Below, in pieces: positions 1 to 11,542 of a stretch of 64,000 nucleotides of DNA; within the stretch, counting starts at the first letter, position 1, and every line of letters starts with the position of its first letter. Source of the DNA: Methylocystis sp. (GTDB taxonomy: Bacteria > Pseudomonadota > Alphaproteobacteria > Rhizobiales > Beijerinckiaceae); the NCBI GenBank assembly GCA_020252485.1, contig JADCCX010000028.1, positions 49,243 through 113,242 of the forward strand, written 5' to 3'. The position numbers were made by a program, and so were the translations under genes. The notes under the pieces were generated by a model. The model was given only the letters and a program-made list of their open reading frames with translations, was not told the DNA's origin and made no database searches.

Positions 1-985
1 GCCTTTGGGCGGCGCTTCGCTCGCTCCGCCGGTGGATGCGCACCCGCTTGATCCGGCGAGGATCGGCGTCAAGAACTTCGAACTCCAGCCCCAGCGGGCT
101 GCGGATCAATTCCCCGCGCGAGGGCACTCTCTGCGCCAGCGTCACAATAAGGCCGCCAATCGTATCGACCTCCGTCGCGCCGGGGTCGGCCTTGAAATCG
201 ACGCTGAGCTTCGCTCCGACCTCGTCGAGGCCGGCCTTGGCATCGGCGACGAAGGTGAGCCCGTTATCCTCCATTTCGATCAGCGCCCGGCCCTGATCGT
301 CATGCTCATCCTCGATATCACCGACGATCATCTCGACCAGGTCCTCGATCGAAACGAGACCATCGGTGCCGCCATACTCGTCGACGACAAGCGCCATATG
401 CGTTCGCGTCGCCTGCATCCGGACGAGCAGGTCCATGGCAGGCATGGAAGGCGGAACGTAAAGGACAGGCCGCAGGAGCTTGGCGGAGATCAGCGTCGCC
501 GACATGTCGACGAGGCCGAGATCGATGGATGACGGGACTTTGCGGCGACGGGTCCCCGGCAAACCGATCTCCGCCTTTGTCGACAGGAAGTCGAGAAAGT
601 CGCGGATATGGACCATGCCCTTGGGATCATCGAGCGTGTCGCCATAGGCCGGGAGCCGCGAATGCCCCTGAGTGCGGAACACGCGCAGCAGATCGCTTAA
701 TGTAATGTCCGCCGCGACCGCGATGATTTCGGCGCGGGGAATCATGACATCGGCCACGCGCACGCTGCGGATGCCGAGGATATTGCGCAGCATGGCGCGC
801 TCCTGCGGCGTGAACTCCGCGCCGGGGCCGCGTTCTTCAAGGGCATCCTCGATATTGTCGCGGATCGAAGCCGTGCTCTTGAAGCCCAGCACCGCCTTGA
901 GCCGGCCGATCCAACCGTCAGCCGATTGCGGCGATTCCTCCCGCGAATCCGGTGTCTGTTCAGACCTCTCGCCGGTCGAACTCAT
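1..985 (-). CDS. corC: CorC/hemolysin-family CBS-domain protein, 3' end outside window
   Basis: Reading the minus strand from an ATG at 985 gives about 328 residues with no stop before the window edge. A CBS pair follows a hydrophilic N-terminus: [11 protein letters not shown] near residue 76 begins the first repeat and [19 protein letters not shown] marks the second. The C-terminus has the CorC/HlyC transporter-associated fold, including [17 protein letters not shown]. The family is linked to Mg/Co homeostasis, but the exact role is not settled. No membrane DUF21 segment is present, so this is the short soluble CorC type. Its ATG overlaps the ybeY stop (ATGA), so it is the last visible gene of the folD-miaB-phoH-ybeY run. 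In related genomes lnt usually comes next. Confidence 0.88.
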   Translation of the reverse strand, partial: MSSTGERSEQTPDSREESPQSADGWIGRLKAVLGFKSTASIRDNIEDALEERGPGAEFTPQERAMLRNILGIRSVRVADVMIPRAEIIAVAADITLSDLLRVFRTQGHSRLPAYGDTLDDPKGMVHIRDFLDFLSTKAEIGLPGTRRRKVPSSIDLGLVDMSATLISAKLLRPVLYVPPSMPAMDLLVRMQATRTHMALVVDEYGGTDGLVSIEDLVEMIVGDIEDEHDDQGRALIEMEDNGLTFVADAKAGLDEVGAKLSVDFKADPGATEVDTIGGLIVTLAQRVPSRGELIRSPLGLEFEVLDADPRRIKRVRIHRRSERSAAQR

Positions 986-1500
986 CCTGCCATTGTCTCC
1001 AGTGGTTCCGAACCTTCGTAGGGGTCCGGCACGCCAAGCGCCGCAAGAATCGCGGTTTCGAGCTTCTCCATACGCTCTGCCTCTGTGGCAGTCACGTGGT
1101 CATGACCGAGGAGATGCAGCACGCCATGCACGACGAGATGGGTGAAGTGATCGTCGAACGGCCTTCCGGCCTCGCGCGCTTCGGCGATCACCGTTTCGCG
1201 GGCGAGGATGATGTCCCCCAGATAGGGCGCCTGCGCGAGCCCGGCCGGCAAGACGCCGGGAAAGGAGAGGACGTTGGTTGCCTTGTCCTTGCCCCGCCAG
1301 CGGCGGTTGGCGTCCCTGACGCGCGCGTCGTCAGCCAACGAAATCGCGAGTTCCGCACCCGCCTGAACGGGGATTCCGCTCATCGCCACGGCCAGCCGTG
1401 CGGCCTGACGGGCCCTAGCAGCGACGCCCGGCGGCGAATTCCATCCCGGTGCAGCTTTCTGGATATCGATCCGGAGGTCAGGAAGCCGCTGCCGCGTCAC
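982..1500 (-). CDS. ybeY: Endoribonuclease YbeY (rRNA maturation factor)
   Basis: A 172-residue protein, normal for the family. The zinc-binding signature HGVLHLLGHDH sits at residues 125-135, with His125, His129 and His135 as expected metal ligands. The conserved NVLSFP block lies near residue 76. YbeY is a single-strand RNA endonuclease acting in 16S rRNA 3' maturation and ribosome quality control in the cytoplasm. The start is GTG and overlaps the phoH stop (GTGA), and its own stop overlaps corC (ATGA), so translation is probably coupled along the operon. No oddity seen. Confidence 0.96.
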   Translation of the reverse strand: MTRQRLPDLRIDIQKAAPGWNSPPGVAARARQAARLAVAMSGIPVQAGAELAISLADDARVRDANRRWRGKDKATNVLSFPGVLPAGLAQAPYLGDIILARETVIAEAREAGRPFDDHFTHLVVHGVLHLLGHDHVTATEAERMEKLETAILAALGVPDPYEGSEPLETMAG

Positions 1501-2568
1501 AGCTCGCGCCGCTGATGGATCCCGCCAGCGTCCTCATAGGCCTTGACGATGCGGCGTACGAGATCGTGCCGCACCACATCCGCATGGCCGAAGGTGACAT
1601 GGCCGACGCCTTCGACAGCCGGCAGCAGCGAAACCGCCTCGATCAGGCCGGATTTCTGGCCCGGCGGCAGATCGATCTGCGTCGGATCACCGGTGATGAT
1701 CATGCGCGAGCCCTCGCCAAGGCGGGTCAGGAACATCTTCATCTGCATGGAAGTGGTATTCTGCGCCTCGTCCAGCAGGATGACCGCGTTGGAGAGCGTG
1801 CGGCCGCGCATGAAGGCGAGCGGCGCCACTTCGATCTGGCCGGTCTGCAAGCCGCGTTCGACGATGCGGGCCTCCATGAAATCATAGAGCGCGTCGTAGA
1901 TCGGGCGCAGATAGGGATCGACCTTGTCCTTCATGTCGCCCGGCAGAAATCCGAGCCGCTCGCCGGCCTCAACCGCCGGACGCGAGAGGATCAGCCGCTC
2001 GGCCTGCCCCTGCTCCATCAATTGCACGGCATGGCCAACGGCCAGCCAGGTCTTGCCCGTGCCCGCCGGGCCTTCGGCGAAAACGAGTTCGTTGCGCTTA
2101 AGCGCCCGGAGGTAAGCATCCTGCGCCGCGTTGCGGGCCCTGACGGGACCCCTCTTACGCGTCACAATCTGCTCGAAGCTGACCTTGCCGCTGGTGTCGC
2201 CTTTCGAGGGAAAGAGCGACCCCTGCAAGGCTGCTTCCTGGAGGGCGCCATCCACATCGCCGGTTGTGAAGGCCCGGCCGCCCTTCGCCTGCTCATAGAG
2301 CATGTCGAGCGTGCGCTTCGCCTTGTCGACCGCGTCCCGCGAACCCTTGACGGTCAGATGGTTGCCGTTGACGGTCGCGATCACGGCAAGCCGCCGCTCG
2401 ATATGCGCGAGATTCTGGTCATATTGGCCAAGCACGAGGCTGGCCCGCTTGTTGTCACCGAAGGACAGCGTGATCTCTGTCGGCCCGTTGGGCCCTGCCG
2501 GCGGCACTGTTGCCGGCTCGGATGCCGCCGCACGCTGGGATGTTGTCAAGCCGGTTTCCCCTGTTGGC

Positions 2569-4011
<1,443 letters not shown>

Positions 4012-4019
4012 AGGCTCTC

Positions 4020-4910
4020 CTAGCCGATCAGCGCTGGCATCGCGAGCCCCTTCCGCGCGCACCACGCCTTCAGCGTGTTGTAGAGCAGGCAGGCGATTGT
4101 CATCGGGCCGACGCCGCCGGGCACCGGCGTGATGGCGCCCGCCACCGCCGCCGCTTCCCCGTAGGCTACATCGCCGACGAGCTTTGTCTTGCCGGGTTCG
4201 GCGGCGGGGACGCGGTTGATGCCGACATCGATGACGATGGCGCCGGGCTTCACCCAATCGCCGCGGATCATCTCCGGGCGGCCGACAGCGGCCACCAGGA
4301 TATCGGCGCGGCGGCAAAGCGCGGGCAGGCCGCGCGTCTTCGAATGCGCCACCGTCACCGTGCAGCTTTCCGCGATCAGGAGCTGCGCCATGGGTTTGCC
4401 GACGATGCTGGAGCGTCCCACCACAACCGCGTCGAGACCGGTAAGATCGGCGCGGATGGATTTGATCAGCATCAGCGAGCCAAGCGGCGTACAGGGCACC
4501 ATCGCATCCTGCCCGATGGCGAGACGGCCGACGTTGACCGGGTGGAAACCGTCCACATCCTTCGCGGGGTCGATGGCCTCGATCACCGTGTCGGCGGAAA
4601 TGTGCCTTGGCAGCGGCAATTGCACGAGGATGCCATCGACCGCCGGATCGGCGTTGAGCGCCGCCACCAGCGCCAGCAGCTCGGCCTCGCTGACCGTGGC
4701 GGGCAGCTTGTGTTCGATGGAGCGCATGCCGGCTTCCACCGTGCGTTTGCCCTTGCTGCGCACATAGACCTGGCTGGCCGGATCCTCGCCCACCAGCACC
4801 ACGGCGAGGCCAGGCGCTGCATGTCCGGCCCGGGTGAACTCCGCCACCGCCCCGCCGATGCGGGCGCGCAATGTTTCGGAAAAGGCGTTGCCATCGATGA
4901 TCTGTGCCAT
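4020..4910 (-). CDS. folD: Bifunctional methylenetetrahydrofolate dehydrogenase/cyclohydrolase FolD
   Basis: A 296-residue protein, full length for FolD. It interconverts 5,10-methylene-, methenyl- and 10-formyl-tetrahydrofolate using NADP. Seen motifs are YVRSKGKR with the catalytic Lys at about 53, [15 protein letters not shown], the NADP loop [12 protein letters not shown] and the C-terminal [16 protein letters not shown] use the ATG at 4910 ([10 protein letters not shown]); upstream in-frame extension to 5048 has no family similarity that I recognise. It is the first gene of the minus-strand run leading to corC. The 150 bp upstream separates it from the toxin gene. Confidence 0.96.
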   Translation of the reverse strand: MAQIIDGNAFSETLRARIGGAVAEFTRAGHAAPGLAVVLVGEDPASQVYVRSKGKRTVEAGMRSIEHKLPATVSEAELLALVAALNADPAVDGILVQLPLPRHISADTVIEAIDPAKDVDGFHPVNVGRLAIGQDAMVPCTPLGSLMLIKSIRADLTGLDAVVVGRSSIVGKPMAQLLIAESCTVTVAHSKTRGLPALCRRADILVAAVGRPEMIRGDWVKPGAIVIDVGINRVPAAEPGKTKLVGDVAYGEAAAVAGAITPVPGGVGPMTIACLLYNTLKAWCARKGLAMPALIG

Positions 4911-5060
4911 GCCGGGCGTTTGACGCCGGCGAGGCCGGATGACAAGCGGCTTGCGAAGATAATTCTCTTTGCCTGAACAGAAACGGGGTTCCAGGAATGG
5001 GAACAGGAACGGGCGTTGCGATCTCATCGAACGGCCCTTCAAAGGCAAGGATGAATCCCG

Positions 5061-5408
5061 CTACAGGAAGATCGCCGCAAATCCTGCTTTCATCGTCTCC
5101 TTGTCGGCATCGGACAATGCCCCGATCCGGCGCGGCACGAGCGCCTGAGGCAATGTGAAGAGCTTCCAGCGGACAACGGACGGATGACGCAGCCCGCAGG
5201 CGATAAAATCGGCAATGCGCAGATCGCTCGGCCACTGCGTCTCCGCCGCAGTTGTGATCATTGCCGCGACGACATGGCCGTGTTCGCGGTTGAAGGCGGC
5301 CTTGGAGAGAACAAGCACCGGTCTTGGTTTTTGCTGATCGCTCGAGGTGAACGGGAACATTGCGACGGCAACGTCCCAGCGCTCGAAGACGAGCGGTTCA
5401 GAGATCAT
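5061..5408 (-). CDS. MazF/PemK-like toxin
   Basis: A 115-residue protein resembling the PemK/MazF endoribonuclease-toxin fold. The KPRPVLVLS segment near residues 27-35 matches the strand carrying the family's conserved P-[RV]-[PV]-V-[LV], and an early RWDV-x-VAMFPF strand precedes it. The C-terminal part ([12 protein letters not shown]) fits the conserved 'vk...l.ti' region. MazF-type toxins cleave mRNA; activity here is inferred. The start overlaps the upstream partner gene by 11 bp, an arrangement typical of toxin-antitoxin pairs. It lacks the usual MazE/PemI-like partner, so the system type is uncertain. Confidence 0.75.
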   Translation of the reverse strand: MISEPLVFERWDVAVAMFPFTSSDQQKPRPVLVLSKAAFNREHGHVVAAMITTAAETQWPSDLRIADFIACGLRHPSVVRWKLFTLPQALVPRRIGALSDADKETMKAGFAAIFL

Positions 5409-5757
5409 TATAGGCTGCGTTGTCGGAAGGGCTGTCCCATTCGCCGAGCAAATGTCCGATGGATTGAAGATAGGGCTCGGCCGCTGGCGCTTTCAGAAGC
5501 GCGATAGGCACCCGCTCCCCGCGCCGTTCGCTGTAGAGCTTGTTCCAGTAATCCCTGGAGGTTTCATCCGGTCTGATGCCGGAGGTTTGCCGGCCATCGG
5601 AGCCGTTTTTCATTTTGCGGAAGAGGAGGATTTTGCCATCGATCTGAAGCGCAACGGGTGCGTTCTCAGCAAGGTTCAGAATATGGCGCTGAATATCTTC
5701 CCCGTCCTGAACATGTTTGGCCCAGATCGAGTTATCCGAGATTTTGACGAATGCCAT
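5398..5757 (-). CDS. Unrecognised protein paired with MazF/PemK-like toxin
   Basis: A 119-residue protein that I cannot place in a family. I use the ATG at 5757 (MAFVKISDNSIW) because a strong GGGAGG ribosome-binding site sits 6-7 bp upstream; a longer TTG start at 5778 would cover that site. There is no visible ribbon-helix-helix or SpoVT/AbrB N-terminus of the kind common in MazE or PemI. It is mixed in charge, with an aromatic central part (RDYWNKLYSERRGER). The gene overlaps the toxin by 11 bp and is translated first, which fits an antitoxin. That role is inferred from position only. Confidence 0.6.
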   Translation of the reverse strand: MAFVKISDNSIWAKHVQDGEDIQRHILNLAENAPVALQIDGKILLFRKMKNGSDGRQTSGIRPDETSRDYWNKLYSERRGERVPIALLKAPAAEPYLQSIGHLLGEWDSPSDNAAYNDL

Positions 5758-5779
5758 GCAAACCTCCCTCTTGGCCAAA

Positions 5780-5804
5780 GGGGGTGGGTGGCTACCCCAC
5801 CCCC
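5780..5804 (-). promoter_or_regulatory. Perfect 9-bp stem hairpin in the leader of the toxin pair
   Basis: GGGGGTGGG at 5780-5788 is the exact reverse complement of CCCACCCCC at 5796-5804, with a 7-base loop. It ends about 10 bp before the ribosome-binding site of the putative antitoxin gene. No run of T follows it in either direction, so it does not look like a simple terminator. It could be an operator or an RNA structure controlling the pair. Confidence 0.5.
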
Positions 5805-5851
5805 TAGGTACTCTCTTTCAGGCGCCAATGCAAGTGATGCCCCCTCCCTGG

Positions 5852-6068
5852 CACGGCCCTGAACCCGGTTTTTCGATTGCCTCGATGAGCACCCATCCCG
5901 CCCCCTTGCGGGGCGGGTGGCCCGGACCCCGGACTTGATCCGGGGGAAGGGCCGGGTGGGGGGCTTTTCTCATTTTCACCCTCATGATCACCCCTCCCCG
6001 GCGGCTTCCGCCGCCGACCCTCCCCGTCAAGGGGAGGGATGGAGCCCGATCGTTAACCCGGATTCATA
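5852..6068 (+). repeat. Interspersed palindromic repeat, copy 1
   Basis: This about 217-bp block recurs at 38692-38894 (same strand) and at 32380-32560 (opposite strand). It contains three nested hairpins: CCCGCCCCCTTGCGGGGCGG near 5888, the CGGCGGCTTCCGCCGCCG stem near 6000-6016, and CCTCCCCGTCAAGGGGAGG near 6019-6037. Its 3' edge is the shared AACCCGGATTCAT. The surrounding 5,758-6,173 gap holds nothing else I can name, apart from the leader hairpin. I saw no open reading frame with family similarity. Confidence 0.85.
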
Positions 6069-6173
6069 GCCCTGCCCCTCCCTTGCTCCGCTGCCTTCTC
6101 CCTGATTATAAGCCAGCCATTCCATCATCATGCGGTCGATCACGGGCCGGAAAGGGCGCTCAAGGGCTTCGCC

Positions 6174-6920
6174 ATGGCAGGGCATTCGCAATTCAAGAAC
6201 ATCATGCACCGCAAGGGGCGGCAGGATGCGATCAAATCGAAGCTCTTCTCGAAGCTGTCGCGCGAGATCACCGTTGCGGCGAAGCTCGGCCTCCCCGATC
6301 CGGCGATGAATGCGCGGCTGCGCATGGCCATCATCGCGGCGCGGGCGCAGAGCATGCCGAACGACAATATCAAGCGCGCCATCTCCAAGGCCTCGGGCGC
6401 CGATGCTGAGAATTACGACGAGATCCGCTACGAGGGCTATGGGCCGGGCGGCACGGCGATCATCATCGAGGCGATGACCGATAACCGCAACCGCACCGCC
6501 TCCGACATCCGCTCCTATTTCACCAAGGCCGGCGGCAATCTTGCCGAGACGGGCGCCGTCTCCTTCATGTTCGACAAGGTGGGACAGGTGGAATTCGAGG
6601 CCGCTGTCGCCTCCGGGGACGCGATGCTGGAAGCGGCCATCGAGGCCGGCGCCGATGATGTCGCCTCGGACGAAAGCGGCCATGTGATCACCTGCGGCGT
6701 CACCGATCTGGCCGAAGTCTCCACCGCGCTGGAGGCGAAATTCGGCAGCCCCCGCAAATCGGCTTTCGTCTGGCGGCCGCAAAACACCGTCGGCGTCGAT
6801 GACGAGGCGGGCGAAAAGATCATCAAGCTGATGGGCTTGCTCGATGAGCATGACGACGTGCAGAACGTCTATTCCAACTTCGAGATTTCCGACGCGCTGA
6901 TGCAGAAGATGAGCGGCTGA
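6174..6920 (+). CDS. yebC: YebC/PmpR-family protein (TACO1-like)
   Basis: A 248-residue protein with the hallmark N-terminus [18 protein letters not shown] and the block [18 protein letters not shown] at about 83-100. The [11 protein letters not shown] stretch follows. Family members have been described as DNA-binding regulators and, more recently, as ribosome-associated factors helping translation of proline-rich stretches (TACO1 in mitochondria). It lies just before ruvC, a common linkage in alphaproteobacteria, where it is thought to share regulation with ruvCA. Length and sequence are normal. Confidence 0.95.
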   Translation: MAGHSQFKNIMHRKGRQDAIKSKLFSKLSREITVAAKLGLPDPAMNARLRMAIIAARAQSMPNDNIKRAISKASGADAENYDEIRYEGYGPGGTAIIIEAMTDNRNRTASDIRSYFTKAGGNLAETGAVSFMFDKVGQVEFEAAVASGDAMLEAAIEAGADDVASDESGHVITCGVTDLAEVSTALEAKFGSPRKSAFVWRPQNTVGVDDEAGEKIIKLMGLLDEHDDVQNVYSNFEISDALMQKMSG

Positions 6921-7049
6921 GGGGCCGGTGATCAGCCACTGGCATCGCAATGATGGTTGCCGGGATGCGCATCACAAGATCATGAACGGTTGCGTGTATC
7001 GCGCCTTGTATGGATCAGCTGTCCCGAACCCGCTACCCAAGGCTCCGTC

Positions 7050-7550
7050 ATGCTCGCACCACATCCGATTCGCATCCTCGGCATCGATCCCGGCCTCCGC
7101 AGATGCGGCTGGGGCGTGATCGAGAGCCTGGGTTCGAAGCTTTCCTTTGTGGCCTGCGGCTCCATCGACCCGTCCGACAAGCTGGCGCTCAGCGAACGGC
7201 TGAAACGCATCCATGAGGGGCTGACGGCGATCGTCTCCCAATGGCGGCCGGATGAAGCCGCCATCGAGGAGACCTTCGTCAACAAGGACGCCCGCGCCAC
7301 CTTGAAGCTGGGCGCCGCGCGCGGGGTCGCCATGGTTGTGCCAGCGCTGGCGGGTCTCGGCGTGGCGGAATATGCGCCGAACCAGGTCAAGAAGACGGTC
7401 GTCGGCTCCGGTCACGCCGAAAAGCAGCAGATCCGCCTGATGATCGGCGTGTTGCTCCCGAAAGCCGATCCGCAAAGCGAGGATGCGGCCGATGCCTTGG
7501 CCATCGCCATCTGCCATGCGCACAGCCGGAACGTGAGGGTGTTGGGATGA
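7050..7550 (+). CDS. ruvC: Crossover junction endodeoxyribonuclease RuvC
   Basis: A 166-residue Holliday-junction resolvase of the RNase H-like fold. Acidic active-site positions are visible: Asp13 in [14 protein letters not shown], Glu73 in AAIEETF, and the C-terminal [15 protein letters not shown] with the last catalytic Asp/His. I choose the ATG at 7050 ([11 protein letters not shown]) because homology begins there; the frame is open back to 6957 without similarity. The stop overlaps the ruvA start (ATGA). Confidence 0.96.
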   Translation: MLAPHPIRILGIDPGLRRCGWGVIESLGSKLSFVACGSIDPSDKLALSERLKRIHEGLTAIVSQWRPDEAAIEETFVNKDARATLKLGAARGVAMVVPALAGLGVAEYAPNQVKKTVVGSGHAEKQQIRLMIGVLLPKADPQSEDAADALAIAICHAHSRNVRVLG

Positions 7551-8164
7551 TCGGCAAGCTCAGGGGCATCATCGACAGTTACGGCGACGATTTCGTCATC
7601 ATCGATGTCGGCGGCGTGGGTTATGTCGCCTTCTGCTCAGGGCGGACGCTGCAGGCCCTGCCGAAGCCCGGAGAGGCGGCGGCGCTCGCCATCGAAACCT
7701 ATGTCCGCGAGGACCAGATCAAGCTCTTCGGCTTCGCGAGCGATGTCGAGCGCGAATGGTTCCGTCTGCTTCTGAATGTGCAGGGCGTCGGCACCAAGGT
7801 GGCGCTCGCCATCCTTTCCACGTTCAAGGCGGGCGATCTCGCCTCCGCCATCGCGCTGAAGGATGTCGCGGCGATCACCCGCACGCCGGGCGTAGGCAAG
7901 AAGCTCGCCGAACGCATCGTGCTCGATCTGAAAGACAAGGCGCCGGCCTTCGGCAGCGTCGATCCGGCCGTGATGAAGCTGCAGGGCGATATGGATGCGA
8001 AGCGCGCGCCGGCGCCAGCGATCGACGCGGTCTCGGCGCTGGTCAATCTCGGCTATCAGCAGGTGCAGGCTTCCTCCGCCGTCGCCGCTGCCATGAAGGT
8101 CGCGGGCGAAGCGCCGAAAACGGAGGCGCTGATACGGCTGGCGCTGAAGGAGCTGGCGCGTTAG
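7547..8164 (+). CDS. ruvA: Holliday junction branch migration protein RuvA
   Basis: A 205-residue RuvA. It starts with the typical [26 protein letters not shown]. Two helix-hairpin-helix motifs follow ([15 protein letters not shown] and [18 protein letters not shown]), and the C-terminal domain that contacts RuvB spans about 150-205. RuvA tetramers hold the junction while RuvB pumps DNA. The expected ruvB is not next to it: an EamA exporter follows 10 bp later, so ruvB must lie elsewhere. Confidence 0.96.
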   Translation: MIGKLRGIIDSYGDDFVIIDVGGVGYVAFCSGRTLQALPKPGEAAALAIETYVREDQIKLFGFASDVEREWFRLLLNVQGVGTKVALAILSTFKAGDLASAIALKDVAAITRTPGVGKKLAERIVLDLKDKAPAFGSVDPAVMKLQGDMDAKRAPAPAIDAVSALVNLGYQQVQASSAVAAAMKVAGEAPKTEALIRLALKELAR

Positions 8165-8174
8165 TCGCCCTCCC

Positions 8175-9062
8175 ATGTCACCGCAGCGCGCCTTCGTCCT
8201 CGCCACGCCGGCCCTGTTCGTCTTCCTGTGGTCGACGGGCTGGATCGCGGCTAAATCCGCGACGCCGCATGCCGATCCTTTGTGGTTCCTGACGATCCGC
8301 TTCGCCTGCGCGTCGGTGGCCATTGCGGCCTTCGCGCTCGCGGTCGGCGCGCCATGGCCGAAGGACCGGATGGCCTGGATGCATGCCATCGTCTCGGGCA
8401 TGCTGCTCCATGGCATTTATCTTGGCGGCGTCTGGTGGGCTGTGAAGCATGGCCTGACGGCGGGCATCTCCGGCCTTCTCGCCGCGCTGCAGCCTCTGCT
8501 GACGGCGCTGCTGGCTCCGTTCTTGCTCGGTGAGGTGATCTCGCGACGCCAATGGGCGGGCGTCGCGACAGGGCTCGTCGGCGTTGTCCTCGTCCTCTCG
8601 CCGAAGCTGGGGGTGACCTTCGGCGGCGCCGGCGCGGCGGCCTGGGCGGCGCTCGGCGTCAATATCGTCGGCATGCTCGCGGTGACAGCTGGGAGTTTCT
8701 ATCAGAAACGCTATGTCTCGACGGCGGATCTGCGCACGGTGACGTCGGTGCAATACATCGGCGCGCTGCTGATCGTGGCGCCGGTTTCGATGGCGACCGA
8801 GCCGCTGTTTTTCGACCATAGCCTCGAAATTTACGCCGTGCTCGCCTGGTCGGTGCTCGTGCTTTCGGTTTTCAACATCGCGCTGCTTCTGGTGATGATC
8901 AATCGCGGAGAGGTCACCCGCGTTTCGGCGCTGATCTATCTCGTGCCGTCCACTGTCGCCGTTCAGGCCTGGCTGATCTTCGGTGAAACGCTGACGCCTG
9001 TGCAGGGTCTGGGCATGGTGCTGACGGCGGTCGGAGTCTATCTCGCGACGTCAAGGCAGTAA
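8175..9062 (+). CDS. EamA-family (DMT) transporter
   Basis: A 295-residue inner-membrane protein with about ten hydrophobic helices in two repeated EamA halves (about 10-140 and 150-293). Typical family features are FLWSTGWIAAK in helix 1, LLAALQPLLTALLAPFLLGE closing the first half, and the matching PSTVAVQAWLIFGE in the second. DMT exporters move metabolites such as amino acids or precursors; the substrate cannot be read from sequence. It starts 10 bp after ruvA, occupying the place where ruvB is found in many relatives. Confidence 0.88.
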   Translation: MSPQRAFVLATPALFVFLWSTGWIAAKSATPHADPLWFLTIRFACASVAIAAFALAVGAPWPKDRMAWMHAIVSGMLLHGIYLGGVWWAVKHGLTAGISGLLAALQPLLTALLAPFLLGEVISRRQWAGVATGLVGVVLVLSPKLGVTFGGAGAAAWAALGVNIVGMLAVTAGSFYQKRYVSTADLRTVTSVQYIGALLIVAPVSMATEPLFFDHSLEIYAVLAWSVLVLSVFNIALLLVMINRGEVTRVSALIYLVPSTVAVQAWLIFGETLTPVQGLGMVLTAVGVYLATSRQ

Positions 9063-9103
9063 GCGGTCCCGAAAACGGCCCGAATCACCTATGACCTTAA
9101 GGC

Positions 9104-11542
9104 ATGTCCCTCCGCTCCGCGGCTGCAGCCGCTCTCTCCCTGCTTCTGCTCGTCCTCGCCAGCGGGCTCAGCCTCCAGGCCCAGACAGACGTCCGGGCGC
9201 AGCTCGACCGTATACGGACGGAAATCACGGCCTTCGAGAAGGAAGTGCAGGCCAATCTCACCAACGACAAGGGTCTGGCGGAGACGCGGGCCAAGCTAGA
9301 GCCTTTGCAGAACCAGTTGCGGATGACCGTCGCCGCGCAAACGCCGATATTGGAAGGAATCAAGGCGCGCCTTGACCAGCTTGGCCCGGGGCCAGACGCT
9401 GCCAAAGGCCAGACGGAAAATGCCGATGTGGCCCGCGAACGGTTGGAGCAGGAAAAGGCGCAGCGCGATACCGAGGGGCTGCTTGCCCTGGCGCGAAACC
9501 ACCTTGTCGCGATCGAGCAGCTCTCCTCACGGATCACCGATCAGCGCCGCACCCTGTTGACCCGCGCGCTTCTCGAGCGGACGGACAGCATCTTCAGTCC
9601 GCTCTTGTGGGCGAACATCGTGCGGGCGCTGCCCGGCGAATTTCGCTCGCTCCAATTTCTGTTCGCGGGCTGGTTCGTGCATCTGCAATCTCAGCTCGAT
9701 GGCTTGCGGCTGGGTTTGCTGGCGCTTGCCGTGCTGCTTCTCGCGGTTGTGGCGGTGCCCGGCCATCGCTATCTCCGCCGCTTCGAGGCGCGCCCCGTCT
9801 GGCCGCCCGCCGAAGGCGAACCGGTCCCGGCGCGGCCTTCCCGCAAACAGCGGGCTCTCGCGGCGCTGCGGGTCACGATCATCTGGGCCGTGGTTCCCGT
9901 CATGGTCTGCGCCGGCATTTATAATCTGCTCGACGCGATGAATCTGATCACCGAGCGCATGGACGGGTTCGTGCATACGCTCCTCTTCGGCGTTGCCCTC
10001 GTGGCCTTTGCGCATGGCCTTGCAGACGGGATTCTCGGACCGGATAACCCCGCCTGGCGGCTCGTCGATCTCGACGATCGCGCCGCCGGCAAGATCGCCA
10101 ATCTCGCCAAGGCTTTCCCGACCATCATTGTCATCGGCAAGACGCTTGAGGCCTTGATGCAAGCGATCTACGCGGTCCTGCCTGTGACGGTCGGCGGCAA
10201 GGCGCTGATTGCGCTGCTGGGCGCGCTGACCATCATCAGGACCCTGCGCGGGCTGCGGTCGCTGCCCGAGGCGGAGATCGACGATCCAGCACAAGCGCAA
10301 CCGTCAGGCGGCCTTTTCACGCTGGTTCGCGTCGTTGCCTGGGCCGCCGCCGGCATCATGCTGATTTCGGTGGCGCTGGGTTATGTGGCGCTTGGCTCTT
10401 TCATCCAGGATCAGATCATCTGGCTCGCCATGGTGGGCGGCGTGTTGCTGATCCTGGTCGCCCTGGTGGATGAATACATCGGCTATGGCATCTCGCCGGA
10501 AGGCAAGGTCGGCCGCCAGGTCATGCAGGAGGTGGGGCTCAGCAAGGGTTCGCTGAAGCAGATCAGCATCCTCGCGAACGGCTTCTTCCGCGTTGTCCTG
10601 TTCATCGCGGCCGCCATGCTTGCACTGGCGCCCTGGGGTCTGGATAGCGGCGACACACTGGGCACGCTGCGGGCGGCGCTCTTCGGCTTCACGGTCGGCG
10701 GGGTCACCATCTCGCTTTCCAACATCATCCTCGCCATCGTGCTGTTCGGCCTCGGTTTCTCCATCACCAAGGCCGTCAAGGTCTGGCTTGAAAAGAGCTA
10801 TCTGCCGCACACGAAGCTGGATGTGGGCCTCAGGAACTCGATCGCAACCTCGATCGGCTATCTCGGCATCATCATCGCCACCGTGATGGCCGCCTCGACT
10901 CTGGGCTTCTCGCTCGACAAGTTCACAATCGTCGCTGGCGCGCTGTCGGTGGGCATCGGTTTCGGCCTGCAATCCATCGTCAACAATTTCGTATCCGGCC
11001 TGATCCTGCTGTGGGAGCGTCCGATCCGGGTCGGCGACTGGATCGTCGTCGGCGAGGAGCAGGGCATCGTCAAGAAGATCAACGTGCGGTCGACCCAGAT
11101 CGAGACGTTTGATCGCGCATCGCTCATCGTGCCCAATTCGGAGTTCATTTCCGGCCGCGTCAAGAACTGGATGCACAATGACCGCACCGCGCGCGTGGTG
11201 ATACCGATCGGCGTCGGCTACGGGTCCGATCCCGACAGGGTCCGCAAGATCCTGCTGGATGTCGCGAAGGCGAGCAAGGATGTGCTGCGCGAACCCGTTC
11301 CCCGCGTCTATTTCATGCGCCTTGGCGAGACCAGCATGGATTTCGAGCTGCGCTGCTTCACGGATGTCGATACGGTGCTGCCGACCAAGAGCGAGCTGCT
11401 TTTCCAGATCCACAAGCAGCTCGCCAAGGCCCGTATCGACATCCCGATGCCGATGAGGCCGCGTGAATGGCTGGAGCCGCCGCGCGAGGAAGGCGACCTG
11501 CCCGATGAGAAGGCTGACCGCAGCAGCGCGCGGGGGGCCTGA
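9104..11542 (+). CDS. DUF3772/MscS-type mechanosensitive channel
   Basis: An 812-residue membrane protein. Residues 1-27 form a signal peptide ending near LQAQ, followed by a periplasmic coiled stretch (about 30-150) and a DUF3772-like segment with LERTDSIFSPLLWANI at about 150. Many hydrophobic helices follow. The MscS core starts near residue 600, with the pore-lining helix GALSVGIGFGLQSIVNN, then the beta domain (RVGDWIVVGEEQGIVKKI) and the cytoplasmic alpha/beta domain to about 785. It is an MscK-like large channel, expected to release osmolytes on hypo-osmotic shock. Its stop overlaps the next gene by one base. Confidence 0.92.
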   Translation: MSLRSAAAAALSLLLLVLASGLSLQAQTDVRAQLDRIRTEITAFEKEVQANLTNDKGLAETRAKLEPLQNQLRMTVAAQTPILEGIKARLDQLGPGPDAAKGQTENADVARERLEQEKAQRDTEGLLALARNHLVAIEQLSSRITDQRRTLLTRALLERTDSIFSPLLWANIVRALPGEFRSLQFLFAGWFVHLQSQLDGLRLGLLALAVLLLAVVAVPGHRYLRRFEARPVWPPAEGEPVPARPSRKQRALAALRVTIIWAVVPVMVCAGIYNLLDAMNLITERMDGFVHTLLFGVALVAFAHGLADGILGPDNPAWRLVDLDDRAAGKIANLAKAFPTIIVIGKTLEALMQAIYAVLPVTVGGKALIALLGALTIIRTLRGLRSLPEAEIDDPAQAQPSGGLFTLVRVVAWAAAGIMLISVALGYVALGSFIQDQIIWLAMVGGVLLILVALVDEYIGYGISPEGKVGRQVMQEVGLSKGSLKQISILANGFFRVVLFIAAAMLALAPWGLDSGDTLGTLRAALFGFTVGGVTISLSNIILAIVLFGLGFSITKAVKVWLEKSYLPHTKLDVGLRNSIATSIGYLGIIIATVMAASTLGFSLDKFTIVAGALSVGIGFGLQSIVNNFVSGLILLWERPIRVGDWIVVGEEQGIVKKINVRSTQIETFDRASLIVPNSEFISGRVKNWMHNDRTARVVIPIGVGYGSDPDRVRKILLDVAKASKDVLREPVPRVYFMRLGETSMDFELRCFTDVDTVLPTKSELLFQIHKQLAKARIDIPMPMRPREWLEPPREEGDLPDEKADRSSARGA

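Noticed and set aside
5852..6068. Possible CRISPR or tandem repeat signal
   Set aside because: The three related blocks are far apart and contain hairpins but no regular repeat-spacer structure.
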